From Rhizobium terrae (lineage in GTDB: Bacteria > Pseudomonadota > Alphaproteobacteria > Rhizobiales > Rhizobiaceae): 64,000 bases of DNA. The DNA lies in assembly GCF_003425685.1 (NCBI RefSeq), contig NZ_QJKM01000012.1, forward strand, positions 183,128-247,127, written 5' to 3'. Positions 1 to 8,622 of this stretch are shown here, one piece after another (positions within the stretch are counted from its first letter, which is position 1; every line of letters starts with the position of its first letter). Position numbers and translations under genes: made by a program. Under the pieces are notes generated by a model. It was not told where the DNA came from. It was given only the letters and a program-made list of their open reading frames with translations, and made no database searches.

Positions 1-139
1 CCAGCAGCCTGCCGACCCTGAGCAGCCGATCGGCCGGGCGTTTTCCCAGCGCCGTCAGAACGAGATCCTGGCGGATGCGCACTTCGTTGCCGGCATTGAT
101 CAGAAGGTCGTCTGGCAGGATGTCGGGCAAGATTGCCAT
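1..139 (-). CDS. N-terminus of a probable amidohydrolase (adenine deaminase-like), cut by window edge
   Basis: Only the first 46 codons are in the window, reading from an ATG at 139 off the left edge. The peptide begins MAILPDILPDDLLINAG and continues with ALGKRPADRLLRVGRLL. A short helix, then 'ALGKxPAD', then a beta strand with 'R.GRLL', resembles the first segment of adenine deaminases and related amidohydrolases just before the metal-binding barrel. No catalytic residue is inside the window, so the family call is an inference from a short stretch. It is divergent from the ABC importer starting at 339, with about 200 bp between the starts. That arrangement suggests the importer may bring in the substrate of this enzyme. 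It could equally be an unrelated gene. Confidence 0.4.
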   Translation of the reverse strand, partial: MAILPDILPDDLLINAGNEVRIRQDLVLTALGKRPADRLLRVGRLL

Positions 140-338
140 GGTATGCTTTCGGATGTCTCGGATGGCCGGAACCTAGAGGCCGGCGCACCGTCTGTAAAGC
201 AACCGCATCTCCTGTTCAAAATCGCGAATGCCCAATTATTGAGCTTGCGGGCGAATGGTTCAAAAAATAGTATCCCCTTAATTCCGGGGGGACGCCCGGA
301 GCAGGATCAACGCCGCTCTTTCACAAAGGACAAGGCTC

Positions 339-1379
339 ATGAAGGCCGCTCGCTTCATCCAAATGGCAACTGTCATCTCTCTCGCAACCCTCGGCGGCGC
401 GGCGACGGCCAGCGCCCAGTCGAAGACCTTCACCATATCCTGGTGGGGGTACAACGGCGAGAAGATGAACGCCAACATCATCGAGCCGTTCAAGAAAATC
501 TGCGATTGCAACATCGTCTTCGAGACCGGCAACAATGCCGACCGCCTCAACAAGCTGAAGCTGCGGGACGGCAAGGGCGTCGATGTCATTTACCTCTCCG
601 ACAGCTTCTCGCAGCAGGGCATCGAACAGGGAATGTTCAAGGAGATCGACCAGTCGAAGATCCCGAATCTCAAGGAAATTTACGAGCTTGGCCGCGCGCC
701 GCAGGGCAAGTACGGCCCGGCGTACACGATCGGCCGTGTCGGCCTCGTTTATGACAGCGCCAAGGTCAACCCGCCGATCACTTCGTGGAACGACCTGTGG
801 CGCCCGGACCTGAAGAGCGCCGTCTCGCTGCCGGGTATCACCACCACGGCGGGCCCGATGGCGGTCATCCAGGCCGGCAAGCATGCCGGCGTCGATCCCT
901 ATGCGGATACGGAAAAGACCTTCAAGGCCGTCGAGGCGCTGAAGTCGAACGTCGTCAAGAACTACAATACCGGTTCCGAACTGGTGAACCTGATATCGAC
1001 CGGCGAAGTGCGCGTCGCTATGGCACAGGATTTCACGCTCGCTTCGATGCAGGCGGCCGTCAAGACCATGACCTGGGCCAAGCTCAAGGAAGGCGATATC
1101 GCTACGGTCAACACCATCAACATTTCCAAGGGCTCCGAAAACGTCGACCTCGCCTACAAGTTCATCGATTTCATCCTGTCGAAGGACGTGCAGCAGAAGG
1201 AAGCCGAGCAGGGCGTCGATGCGCCGATCAATACCAAGGTGCAGCTCACGCCTGACCAGGCGAAGATCTGGACCTATGGCGCCGAACAGGTTGGAAGCCT
1301 GAGCCTCATCAGCTACTCGAAGATGAATGCTGCAAAGACCGAATGGATTGATCAGTGGAATGAGGTATTTGGGAAGTAA
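339..1379 (+). CDS. Periplasmic substrate-binding protein, polyamine-type ABC importer
   Basis: A 346-residue family 1 extracellular solute-binding protein resembling PotD/PotF. Residues 1-26 form a signal peptide (basic start, hydrophobic core, cleavage near TASAQS). The mature part opens with FTISWWGYNGEKM, the typical first strand. Later blocks such as 'DVIYLSDSFSQQGIEQGMFKEID' and 'ITSWNDLW' fit the two-lobed periplasmic fold. The start is set by AAAGGA a few bases upstream. The protein would capture substrate in the periplasm and deliver it to the permeases at 1550 and 2376. Substrate identity cannot be read from sequence; polyamine, opine-like amine or purine are possible, the last suggested by the divergent amidohydrolase. 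A repeat element separates it from the rest of its operon. Confidence 0.85.
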   Translation: MKAARFIQMATVISLATLGGAATASAQSKTFTISWWGYNGEKMNANIIEPFKKICDCNIVFETGNNADRLNKLKLRDGKGVDVIYLSDSFSQQGIEQGMFKEIDQSKIPNLKEIYELGRAPQGKYGPAYTIGRVGLVYDSAKVNPPITSWNDLWRPDLKSAVSLPGITTTAGPMAVIQAGKHAGVDPYADTEKTFKAVEALKSNVVKNYNTGSELVNLISTGEVRVAMAQDFTLASMQAAVKTMTWAKLKEGDIATVNTINISKGSENVDLAYKFIDFILSKDVQQKEAEQGVDAPINTKVQLTPDQAKIWTYGAEQVGSLSLISYSKMNAAKTEWIDQWNEVFGK

Positions 1380-1411
1380 GCATATTTAAAGGGACCGTGA
1401 CGGTGCTACAA

Positions 1412-1515
1412 ACTTAACCCTCCCCCTTGTGGGGAGGGCGGCTGGCAGACGGGAGGGTTTTCACTCGGAGTGAAGTCCCCCAACCCCTCCCTACAGGGGG
1501 GAGGGGCTTAACTTG
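1412..1515. repeat. Tandem GC-rich hairpins, rhizobial intergenic mosaic-type repeat
   Basis: Two hairpins lie between the binding-protein gene and the first permease gene. The first pairs CCCTCCCC (1418-1425) with GGGGAGGG (1431-1438) around a 5-nt loop. The second pairs CCCCTCCC (1484-1491) with GGGAGGGG (1499-1506). Both are flanked by similar 'cttaa' words. This C-tract/G-tract architecture is typical of dispersed intergenic mosaic repeats in rhizobia. Inside an operon it could lower downstream expression or stabilise the upstream mRNA, giving excess binding protein over permease. Confidence 0.6.
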
Positions 1516-1549
1516 CCGCACCGCGAATGCCTTCGAAAGAAAAAATCCA

Positions 1550-2374
1550 ATGACCAAACTCGCCAAATGGGGCCTGCCGCTACCTGCGACGATCGCCGTC
1601 GTCGTGTTGCTGATCATCCCCGTGGCCCTCACCATCGCCACGACGTTCGGCGAGGCGAAGGGGGCGTTTTCCACGTATGCGGCCTTCTTCAACAGCGGTT
1701 TCCGGCGTGCGGTGCTCTTTCGCACACTAGAGGTCGCATTGATCACGACGGCGCTCTCGCTCGTCATCGGTTTCGTCACCGCCTATGTGATCGCCCAGAT
1801 GCCGGGGCGGCTGAAGAGCATCATGATCATCGCGGCAGTCTTTCCGCTGCTCACCGGTGTCGTCGTCCGCTCCTTCGCCTGGCTAATCATTCTCGGCAAG
1901 AACGGTATTGTCAACGATACGCTGATGTCGATCGGCCTGATCACAGAGCCGCTCTCCATGCTCTATACAGAAGGTTCAGTCATCGTCGCCATGGTCTATC
2001 TCTTCGTGCCGCTGATGATCCTGACGCTGACCGGGGTGCTTGAAGGCATCCCGCGCGATCTGACCGAGGCCTCCGCCTCGCTTGGCGCAAAACCGATCCC
2101 GACCTTCCTGCAGGTGATTCTGCCGCTCGCCACGCCCGGCCTCATTGTCGGCGCGGTTCTGGTCTTCACCGGCAGTTTCACCTCCTACGCTACGCCGCAA
2201 CTGCTTGGCGGCGAAAAGCAGATGATGATGGGCACATTCCTCTATCAGCGCGCCATGGTGACCTTCGACTGGGTCGGCGCCTCCACCGTTGCGGCGATCA
2301 TGGTGGTCATCACCATCGCCATCGTCTCCATCATGAGCCGGATCGCCCGTCGGCTGAATCCGATGGCGGTGTGA
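1550..2374 (+). CDS. ABC importer permease, PotB/PotH-like
   Basis: A 274-residue inner-membrane permease with about six hydrophobic segments. The frame stays open upstream to 1427, but the ATG at 1550 is chosen because the protein then begins MTKLAKWGLPLPATIAVVV, a normal permease N-terminus, and because the upstream part lies inside the hairpin repeat. The cytoplasmic EAA loop that docks on the ATPase is visible as EASASLGAKPIPTF followed by LPLATPG near residues 180-205. It pairs with the second permease at 2376; its stop codon is one base before that start, indicating translational coupling. Role: one half of the membrane channel of the importer encoded at 339-4244. Confidence 0.85.
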   Translation: MTKLAKWGLPLPATIAVVVLLIIPVALTIATTFGEAKGAFSTYAAFFNSGFRRAVLFRTLEVALITTALSLVIGFVTAYVIAQMPGRLKSIMIIAAVFPLLTGVVVRSFAWLIILGKNGIVNDTLMSIGLITEPLSMLYTEGSVIVAMVYLFVPLMILTLTGVLEGIPRDLTEASASLGAKPIPTFLQVILPLATPGLIVGAVLVFTGSFTSYATPQLLGGEKQMMMGTFLYQRAMVTFDWVGASTVAAIMVVITIAIVSIMSRIARRLNPMAV

Positions 2375-2375
2375 C

Positions 2376-3164
2376 ATGCCGACACGCGTTCATCCTCTCC
2401 TCGGCGCGTTTGCCGCCCTCGTCTTCCTCTTCTTGCTCGCGCCCCTCGTCATCATCGTCGGCGCGTCGCTCAGCGATACGACCTACCTCACCTTCCCGCC
2501 GCAGGGTTTAAGCCTGCGGTGGTTCGCCAACATCTTCCAGATCGAGGCCTTCCGCCGCACCGCGATCACCAGTCTGCAGGTCGCTTTCCTCGGGACCGCG
2601 CTGTCGCTCTTGATCGGCGTTCCGGCTGCCTATGCGCTGAACCGCTACCGGGTGGAGCTGCCGCGCTGGCTTTCGACCCTCTTCGTACTGCCGATCCTGG
2701 TGCCGGAAATCGTCTTCGGTTTCTCACTCCTGAAATCGATCACCATCGGTTCCGGCCTTCCGGTCTTCCCCAGTCTCATCCTCGGTCATGCGCTGCTGGT
2801 GCTGCCCTATTCGGTGCGCGTCGTCGGCGCGAGCCTCGCCTCCTTCGATTTCTCGATCGAGGAGGCCGCAATGAGCCTCGGCTGCCCGCCGCTCAGGACC
2901 TTCCTGACCGTGGTACTTCCGAACATTCAGGCCGGCGTCATCGCCGCCTTCATCCTCGCTTTCATCACATCGATCAACGACGTGTCGGTTTCGGTCTTCC
3001 TGACGGGACCAGGCATTTCCACTCTGCCTATCCAGATTCTGGCCCATATGGAACAGTTCTTCGACCCGACGATCGCCTCCGTTTCCGTGCTCCTGATGCT
3101 GGTTACCGTCGGCGTCATGGCCATCATCGAGGCAACGCTCGGCCTCACATTTCTTACCAAATAG
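2376..3164 (+). CDS. ABC importer permease, PotC/PotI-like
   Basis: A 262-residue second inner-membrane permease. The first transmembrane segment is at residues 8-28 (ALVFLFLLAPLVIIVGA), with about five more after it. The EAA motif is seen as EEAAMSLGCPPLRTF then VVLPNIQAG. The 'VSVSVFLTGPG' and 'STLPIQI' blocks are characteristic of the PotC side of polyamine/opine-type permease pairs. The ATG lies one base after the stop of the first permease gene. It forms the heterodimeric channel with that protein and is energised by the ATPase at 3186. Confidence 0.85.
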   Translation: MPTRVHPLLGAFAALVFLFLLAPLVIIVGASLSDTTYLTFPPQGLSLRWFANIFQIEAFRRTAITSLQVAFLGTALSLLIGVPAAYALNRYRVELPRWLSTLFVLPILVPEIVFGFSLLKSITIGSGLPVFPSLILGHALLVLPYSVRVVGASLASFDFSIEEAAMSLGCPPLRTFLTVVLPNIQAGVIAAFILAFITSINDVSVSVFLTGPGISTLPIQILAHMEQFFDPTIASVSVLLMLVTVGVMAIIEATLGLTFLTK

Positions 3165-3185
3165 GCTTGGCCAAGTAGGTTTACC

Positions 3186-4244
3186 GTGACTGCATCCCTG
3201 ACCATCGAAAACCTCTCGGCCCACTACGGCACCACCCAGGTGCTGAAGGATTTGTCGCTGTCGGTTGCCGCCGGCGAACTCGTCTCGCTGCTTGGCTCCA
3301 GCGGCTGCGGCAAGACGACCACGTTGCGTATTGTCGCGGGCTTTCTACAACCGACCAGCGGCAAGGTGCGGCTCGGCGACCGCAATCTCACCACGCTGCC
3401 CGCCCATGCCCGCGATATCGGCCTCGTCTTCCAGAACTATGCACTTTTCCCGCATCTGACGGTGCTGGATAACGTCGCTTTCGGTCTCAAGCAACGGGGC
3501 GTCGCCAAGCCGGACCGCATAAAACGGGCCATGGCCATGCTGGAGCGCGTCGGCCTCGCTCCCTTCGCCGATCGCCTGCCGGTAGCCCTTTCAGGCGGCC
3601 AAAAGCAGCGCGTCGCGCTTGCCCGCGCACTCGTCATCGAACCGCCGCTCCTGATGTTCGACGAGCCGCTTTCGAACCTCGATGCGAAGCTCCGGATCGA
3701 CATGCGCGTCGAAATCCGCCAATTGCAGCGTGCCAACGGCACGACGTCGCTCTATGTCACCCACGATCAGGAGGAGGCATTTTCGATCTCGGACCGCGTC
3801 GCGATCATGAATGCCGGCCGCATCCTGCAGCTCGATACGCCGGAAGTGCTCTACCGCAAACCAGCCAACGCCTTCGTCGCCCGTTTCGTCGGTTTCGAAA
3901 ATCTGATCCGCATGAAGGTGATCGGCAGAGATGGTGCCACGGTGATCGCCGAAGCCGCCGGCGGCACCAGGCTGCATCTGTCGCAGGACGCGTTCGGATC
4001 GATCAAGGATGATTTCGTCCTTGCCACGCGGGCGGATGGCCTTGTTGTTCGTCGCGATGGCGAGGGCATTCCGGCGACACTCGGCACCCGCACCTATCTC
4101 GGCCGCGCCTACCAGTATAAATGCCAGGCGGCAGCGGGCGAGATTACCGCCAATGGCCCCCTTTTCGATCCTCCGGAAGCCGGTGCCCAGGCGGTATTGA
4201 CGCCGGTTTCGGAACAGTGCTGCATCCTTGATCCGGAAGATTGA
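3186..4244 (+). CDS. ABC importer ATPase, PotA/PotG-like
   Basis: A 352-residue nucleotide-binding subunit starting with GTG (MTASLTIENLSAHYG). Walker A is GSSGCGKTT near residues 37-45, the Q-loop is VFQNYALFPHL, the signature is LSGGQKQRVALARAL, Walker B is LLMFDEPLSNLD, and the H-loop is VTHDQEEAFSISD. The C-terminal ~110 residues form a TOBE/OB extension typical of PotA and related polyamine, iron and sugar importer ATPases. It closes the four-gene importer operon, 21 nt after the second permease. No hairpin with a T-run was seen downstream. Confidence 0.9.
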   Translation: MTASLTIENLSAHYGTTQVLKDLSLSVAAGELVSLLGSSGCGKTTTLRIVAGFLQPTSGKVRLGDRNLTTLPAHARDIGLVFQNYALFPHLTVLDNVAFGLKQRGVAKPDRIKRAMAMLERVGLAPFADRLPVALSGGQKQRVALARALVIEPPLLMFDEPLSNLDAKLRIDMRVEIRQLQRANGTTSLYVTHDQEEAFSISDRVAIMNAGRILQLDTPEVLYRKPANAFVARFVGFENLIRMKVIGRDGATVIAEAAGGTRLHLSQDAFGSIKDDFVLATRADGLVVRRDGEGIPATLGTRTYLGRAYQYKCQAAAGEITANGPLFDPPEAGAQAVLTPVSEQCCILDPED

Positions 4245-4435
4245 CGGCCGATCAACGAGATTCGCCGACCTGCCCGCGCAATGTGCCATAGATGTTGCCT
4301 GCGGCAATGACCATCGGTGCACTCAAAGCCAACGCTATCCCGACAAAATCTGCGTCTAATTCCGCCAATTCGGATAGGGAAATGACGATGGCGCTCGCTA
4401 CGCCAGTACGACGGCGAAACTGCCGCGGGTTGCCA

Positions 4436-5755
4436 TCATGACTCGCGGAAAGCCCGCATCATTTGATCGTAAAGAGGTTTTATCAGGTAGGAGGCAACGC
4501 TTCTTTCGCCGGTCTGGATGAAGGCTTCGACGGGCATGCCCGGCACGAGAGCGACATTGCCGAGACGCGCGACCTCGGGGCGGGCAATGGCGATGCGCAC
4601 GCTGTAATAGCTCGCCCCGGTCCGGCTGTCGGTCGATATATCGGCCGATATGCTGCCGACCGTTCCCTTGATTTCGGGTGTGGTTCGCTGGCTGAACGCG
4701 GAAAACCGCAATGCCGCGTCCTGGCCCAAATGCACCTGGTCGATATCCTGCGGCCTCACCCTTGCCTCGACGGCAAGCACGTCATCAACAGGCACAATGT
4801 GCATCAGTGCATCTCCCGGCGCCACCACGCCGCCGATGGTATGAACGGTCAGTTCGTGAACGTATCCATCCTGCGGCGCGCGGATGTCGATGCGCTTCAG
4901 TTGATCCTCCTCAGCGATCTGGCGTTCCTCGAGCTCGCCGATCTTGGCGTCGATCTCACGGATCTCGCCGGCCACCTCGCTTGCCAGATCCTGGTCGATC
5001 TGGATGATCTGCAACTGGATCTCGCTGATCTTTACGCGCGTCGCGGAGATCGAGGACGATAATTGCGCATGCTCGCCGCGAGCTCGCACGATATCGCGCT
5101 CAAGATTGTTGATCCGGTTGAATTCCACGAGCTTCAGCTCCCAGAGCCGGCGCACGCTTTCTACCTCCCTTCCGATGAGGACGCCTTCCTCGTCCTTGGC
5201 GGCGCGCTGGGCGACAACGCCGTTGATCTGTTCTTCCAGCTGACTGATCCGCTCTTGCAGCTGGCTTCTCTGTCCGTGGCGGGCTGTCTTGCGGATCTCG
5301 AACAGTCGCGTTTCGGCGCTGATGATCTGCTTCACAGTCTCGTCATTGTCGCGACGGGTCAGTTCGGTCGGAAACTCGATCCGTTCGCTGCCGTCGCGTT
5401 CAGCCTGCAGGCGCGCCTTGCGCCCCCGCATCTGGTCGAGACCTTTGGTGACGATCGCCAGATTGGCGCGGATGACCGTATCATCGAGCCTGACCAGCAG
5501 ATCTCCCGTTTTCACCAGCGTGTCGTTTCGCACAAGGATCTGGTTGACGACGCCACCGGTCGGATGCTGAACCTTCTTCACATGACTGGCGGAGACGAGC
5601 GTGCCGGGCGAAATCAGGGCGCCGGCAATATCGGTCGCCGCGGCCCATCCGCCCACGCCGCAATTGAGCAGCACGATCATCGCAGCCCCTGCCATGATGT
5701 GCCGCCTGATCGATTTGCGGACCCAGGCGGAATTATTCTGGTTGGCGTTCTGCAT
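4436..5755 (-). CDS. prsE: Type I secretion membrane-fusion (HlyD-family) adaptor, PrsE-like
   Basis: A 439-residue periplasmic adaptor. A short basic cytoplasmic tail (residues 1-18) is followed by one transmembrane helix (about 20-42). Next comes a lipoyl-like half motif (VKKVQHPTGGVVNQILVRND), a long coiled coil (about 105-290, rich in E/Q/R), and a beta-barrel region with 'IRAPQDGYVHELTVHTIGGV' characteristic of HlyD proteins. It links the ABC exporter PrsD (6806-8533) to an outer-membrane TolC-like channel; no tolC gene is in the window. Its order after the exporter gene fits rhizobial prsDE, except that a small RTX gene is inserted between them. Residues 17-40 align without gaps to the same positions of that small RTX protein. 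Confidence 0.9.
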   Translation of the reverse strand: MQNANQNNSAWVRKSIRRHIMAGAAMIVLLNCGVGGWAAATDIAGALISPGTLVSASHVKKVQHPTGGVVNQILVRNDTLVKTGDLLVRLDDTVIRANLAIVTKGLDQMRGRKARLQAERDGSERIEFPTELTRRDNDETVKQIISAETRLFEIRKTARHGQRSQLQERISQLEEQINGVVAQRAAKDEEGVLIGREVESVRRLWELKLVEFNRINNLERDIVRARGEHAQLSSSISATRVKISEIQLQIIQIDQDLASEVAGEIREIDAKIGELEERQIAEEDQLKRIDIRAPQDGYVHELTVHTIGGVVAPGDALMHIVPVDDVLAVEARVRPQDIDQVHLGQDAALRFSAFSQRTTPEIKGTVGSISADISTDSRTGASYYSVRIAIARPEVARLGNVALVPGMPVEAFIQTGERSVASYLIKPLYDQMMRAFRES

Positions 5756-5831
5756 CTTGTTGCACCCAGACTAGAAACAGTTTCAGGGAGACGTCAATCC
5801 GGCGGATCGACGCCATAGCTGGACTTCGCGA

Positions 5832-6809
5832 TCAAACCTCGAAGCGGAAATCATTCATCGTCAGATTGGCCACAGTGACGTGGCTGAGCGTCAGCGTCGA
5901 TCCGTCATGCAGCGTCAGAACCGCACCGAGATCCGTGTCCGAAAGGTGGTGGGCGAGCGCTGCGAAATCGGTAAATTCGTTCTTGGCCACATCGATCACG
6001 TCAAGGGCGCCGTTGGCCTTGAAATCCGTCACGGTGTCACGGCCGAAGCCGGCGCGGAAGAGGAAGCGATCAGCACCGGCACCGCCGGTGAGTTCGTCGC
6101 GCCCCTTGTCGCCGACCAGGATGTCGCTACCTTCGCCGCCGGACAGGATATCATCGCCCTCGCCGCCGAGCAGCCGGTCATTTCCGGTCCCGCCGGCAAG
6201 CACATCCGGGCCTCCGCGACCGAAGACGTAGTCATCGCCGTCGGTCCCGGCGATCACATCCCTGGCTTCGGTGCCGAGCAGGACCTTCATATCGTTGTCG
6301 GCGGGCGGCGGCGCCGGATGGTCCTTCTCTTCAGAGGCTGATCCGCCCGTTTCCCTGAGGCCTCCGAATGGAGGAGACCGAACCGCACCATGAACGGTGC
6401 CCGCGGGGACGTGGCCGGCAGGTATGCCGTCGGTATCTTCCAGGGATAATCCGCCATTACCGATTTCGCGCGGACGATGGAGCCCGCTCGAACCGAGCCG
6501 GGAAAAGTCTGCGGACGGCGTGTAGCTGTCATCCGTCGGTTCGACAGCCAGATGTTCAGGCTTGCCTGCCGTGGCAAGCCGCGTGTCGGGGAGGCTTTTC
6601 GAACCGCCGGCGGGCCGGGTCTTCTGAGCCTCTTGGTCGCCCCCGAGTGCCGGCTCGGGTTGATCCTCCTCTGAATTCAGGCCCGTCATCGCCGCGGCGA
6701 CGCCAACCAGTCCGGTCTCCAGCATGACGAGAACCGCGGTTCCGATCATGGTGTCGCGGCGCATAGCGCGAACAAGGCCATCTGCGTGGCGCTGGGCTGG
6801 GGTTTTCAT
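5832..6809 (-). CDS. Small RTX calcium-binding protein with a PrsE-like N-terminal membrane anchor
   Basis: A 325-residue protein encoded between prsD and prsE. Residues 1-19 are basic and 20-42 form a hydrophobic helix. Residues 17-40 match PrsE residues 17-40 in 12 of 24 positions with no gap (R17, R18, M21, G23, A25, V28, L30, G33, G36, A38-A40). Residues 45-175 are a Pro/Gly/acidic linker of low complexity. Residues 178-248 hold about eight glycine/aspartate RTX nonapeptides (GGxGxDxLx), the calcium-binding beta-roll. The last ~80 residues resemble the C-terminus of the large RTX protein at 8623, including DGSTLT. ATG overlaps the prsD stop as ATGA. The RTX part suggests PrsD export; the N-terminal helix suggests retention in the inner membrane. 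Function is not known. Confidence 0.8.
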   Translation of the reverse strand: MKTPAQRHADGLVRAMRRDTMIGTAVLVMLETGLVGVAAAMTGLNSEEDQPEPALGGDQEAQKTRPAGGSKSLPDTRLATAGKPEHLAVEPTDDSYTPSADFSRLGSSGLHRPREIGNGGLSLEDTDGIPAGHVPAGTVHGAVRSPPFGGLRETGGSASEEKDHPAPPPADNDMKVLLGTEARDVIAGTDGDDYVFGRGGPDVLAGGTGNDRLLGGEGDDILSGGEGSDILVGDKGRDELTGGAGADRFLFRAGFGRDTVTDFKANGALDVIDVAKNEFTDFAALAHHLSDTDLGAVLTLHDGSTLTLSHVTVANLTMNDFRFEV

Positions 6810-8533
6810 GATGCTACCGCCGATGTGGGGACGACTTTGAGACCCGATGCCGATTGCAGGACTTTCGCCAACACTTCGTCCTTGGGACCGAAGGCCTGCT
6901 GCCGCCCGCCTGCCATCGCCAGGACGAAATCGACGCCTGCAAGGGCGCTGGGCCGGTGTGCGATGACGATGACGATGCCTTGCCGCTGGCGCACGGCCAA
7001 CATGGCTTTCGTCAACGCCGCCTCGCCTTCGGCATCGAGATTGGAATTGGGCTCGTCCAACACGACGAGGAAGGGATCGCCGAACAATGCGCGCGCAAGG
7101 GCCAGGCGCTGCCTCTGGCCGGAGGACAGGTTTTCTCCCTGTTCACCGATCTGCGTATCGTAGCCCTGCGGCAATCCGAGCACGAGATCGTGAATAGAGG
7201 CTGCCTTGGCCGCAGCGATGATCTGGTCCGGGGTGGCGGCAGAATCGAACCTGCTGATATTCTCCGCGACCGTACCCTCAAGCAGCTCGACATTTTGCGG
7301 CAGATAGCCGATATGCGTCCCCAGCGCTTCGGCAGACCACTGGTTGAGCGGCGCGCCATCGATGGTGATTGTGCCGCGTTGCGGCGTCCATATGCCCACG
7401 AGAAGGCGTGCAAGCGAAGACTTGCCCGAGGCGCTCGGCCCGATGACGCCAAGCCCGCTTCCAGGTTTGAGCACGAAACTGATGTCCTGGACCACGATCT
7501 TCTGGGCCTCTGGCGGGGCGGCTGCGATATTCTGCACAGCGACTTCGAACTGAGGTTTTGGGAGCTGCATGGGCTCTCTTTGTTCCGGCAGCAGGACCAG
7601 CAGTTTGTCCAGCCGTTCCTTCGCCTGGCGCGCGGCGGAAAAGCCTTTCCAGTTCGAGATCGCCAGATCGATTGGCGCGAGCGCCCTGGCCGAAAGGATG
7701 GAGCCGGCCAAAATGACTCCGGATGTCGCTTCCTGGCCGATCACCAGATAGGCGCCGACGGCGAGGACACCGGATTGCAGCAGCATGCGGAACACCCGGC
7801 CCATGCCGCCGAAGCCCCCCGATGTATCGCTGGTCGACTGCTGCGCCTGCAGATGCCGGTCGCTGACCTCCTGCCAGCGCTGCCGCACCCGGCCGGCCAT
7901 TCCCATGGCAACCAGAGCTTCGGCATTGCGGCGGCTCATTTCCAGCATGCGGTTGCGGGCGACGCTCTGACGGGCGGTTTCCTGGGTCGGCAATCTGGAA
8001 ATGAGTTCGGTTAGAATAGTCAGGAAAATCAGGAAGACCACGCCGAAAAGCACCGCCAGACCGAGCAGCTGGTGGAATATGAAGCAGATGCCCAGATAGA
8101 AGGGCAGCCATGGCATGTCGAAAAAGGCAGTCGGACCCGAGCCCGACAAAAAGGCGCGAATGGTATCGAGATCCCGCAGGGGCTGACTGCTTTCTCCGAC
8201 GCGAGGCGCTCTGAGCTGCAGGCCGATGACGGCATCGAAAACGCGCGAACGGAGTGCCTGATCAAGGCTGGCGCCGATCCGGCCCAAGAGCCTGGTCCGC
8301 ATCAGTTCCAGTGCACCCTGAAAGAAATAGAGGATCGCCACAAGCACAAACAGCCCGGCCAGCGTCGGAAGACTGCCACTCGGGATGACGCGGTCATAGA
8401 CCTCCATCATGAAAAGCGAGCCCGACAAGGCAAGCACGTTGATGAAACCGCTGAAGATTCCGATTCCGACAAAGGCGCCGCGGCAAGCACTCAGTGTCGC
8501 GGCAATCTCAGAGGTCGATGTGTTTTTACGCAT
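6806..8533 (-). CDS. prsD: Type I secretion ABC exporter, PrsD-like
   Basis: A 575-residue fused membrane/ATPase exporter. The ATG at 8533 (MRKNTSTSEIAATL) is preferred over an in-frame TTG at 8566. The transmembrane part covers roughly residues 15-300 (first helix around FVGIGIFSGFINVLALSGSLFMM, written here in parts). The ATPase has Walker A GPSASGKSS, signature LSSGQRQRLALARAL, Walker B LVVLDEPNSNLD and the switch histidine in VIAHRP. There is no N-terminal C39 peptidase, so substrates should carry an uncleaved C-terminal signal, as RTX proteins do. It would export the two RTX proteins at 8623 and 5832 together with PrsE. A strong hairpin (8584-8613) separates it from the upstream RTX gene. 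Confidence 0.92.
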   Translation of the reverse strand: MRKNTSTSEIAATLSACRGAFVGIGIFSGFINVLALSGSLFMMEVYDRVIPSGSLPTLAGLFVLVAILYFFQGALELMRTRLLGRIGASLDQALRSRVFDAVIGLQLRAPRVGESSQPLRDLDTIRAFLSGSGPTAFFDMPWLPFYLGICFIFHQLLGLAVLFGVVFLIFLTILTELISRLPTQETARQSVARNRMLEMSRRNAEALVAMGMAGRVRQRWQEVSDRHLQAQQSTSDTSGGFGGMGRVFRMLLQSGVLAVGAYLVIGQEATSGVILAGSILSARALAPIDLAISNWKGFSAARQAKERLDKLLVLLPEQREPMQLPKPQFEVAVQNIAAAPPEAQKIVVQDISFVLKPGSGLGVIGPSASGKSSLARLLVGIWTPQRGTITIDGAPLNQWSAEALGTHIGYLPQNVELLEGTVAENISRFDSAATPDQIIAAAKAASIHDLVLGLPQGYDTQIGEQGENLSSGQRQRLALARALFGDPFLVVLDEPNSNLDAEGEAALTKAMLAVRQRQGIVIVIAHRPSALAGVDFVLAMAGGRQQAFGPKDEVLAKVLQSASGLKVVPTSAVAS

Positions 8534-8583
8534 GGGACAATCGGTGCTCTTGGAACGGCGGTGCAAATCGCATTTCGGAAATA

Positions 8584-8613
8584 CCAGCCCCGCGACTATC
8601 GCCGCGGGGCTGG
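8584..8613 (-). promoter_or_regulatory. Hairpin between the large RTX gene and prsD
   Basis: A perfect 11-bp stem (arms 8584-8594 and 8603-8613, CCAGCCCCGCG type) with an 8-nt loop lies in the 89-bp gap between the RTX stop at 8623 and the prsD start at 8533. In the direction of transcription only a short TATTTCC follows, so it is a poor intrinsic terminator. It may attenuate read-through into the transporter genes or protect the 3' end of the substrate mRNA, giving more substrate than exporter. Confidence 0.6.
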
Positions 8614-8622
8614 CTGTCTCTG

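Noticed and set aside
6020..6250. Possible CRISPR-like periodic repeats in the RTX coding regions (also 8830-9110 and 9960-10290)
   Set aside because: The periodicity is about 27 bp, in frame, and encodes GGxGxDxxx nonapeptides; no spacers.
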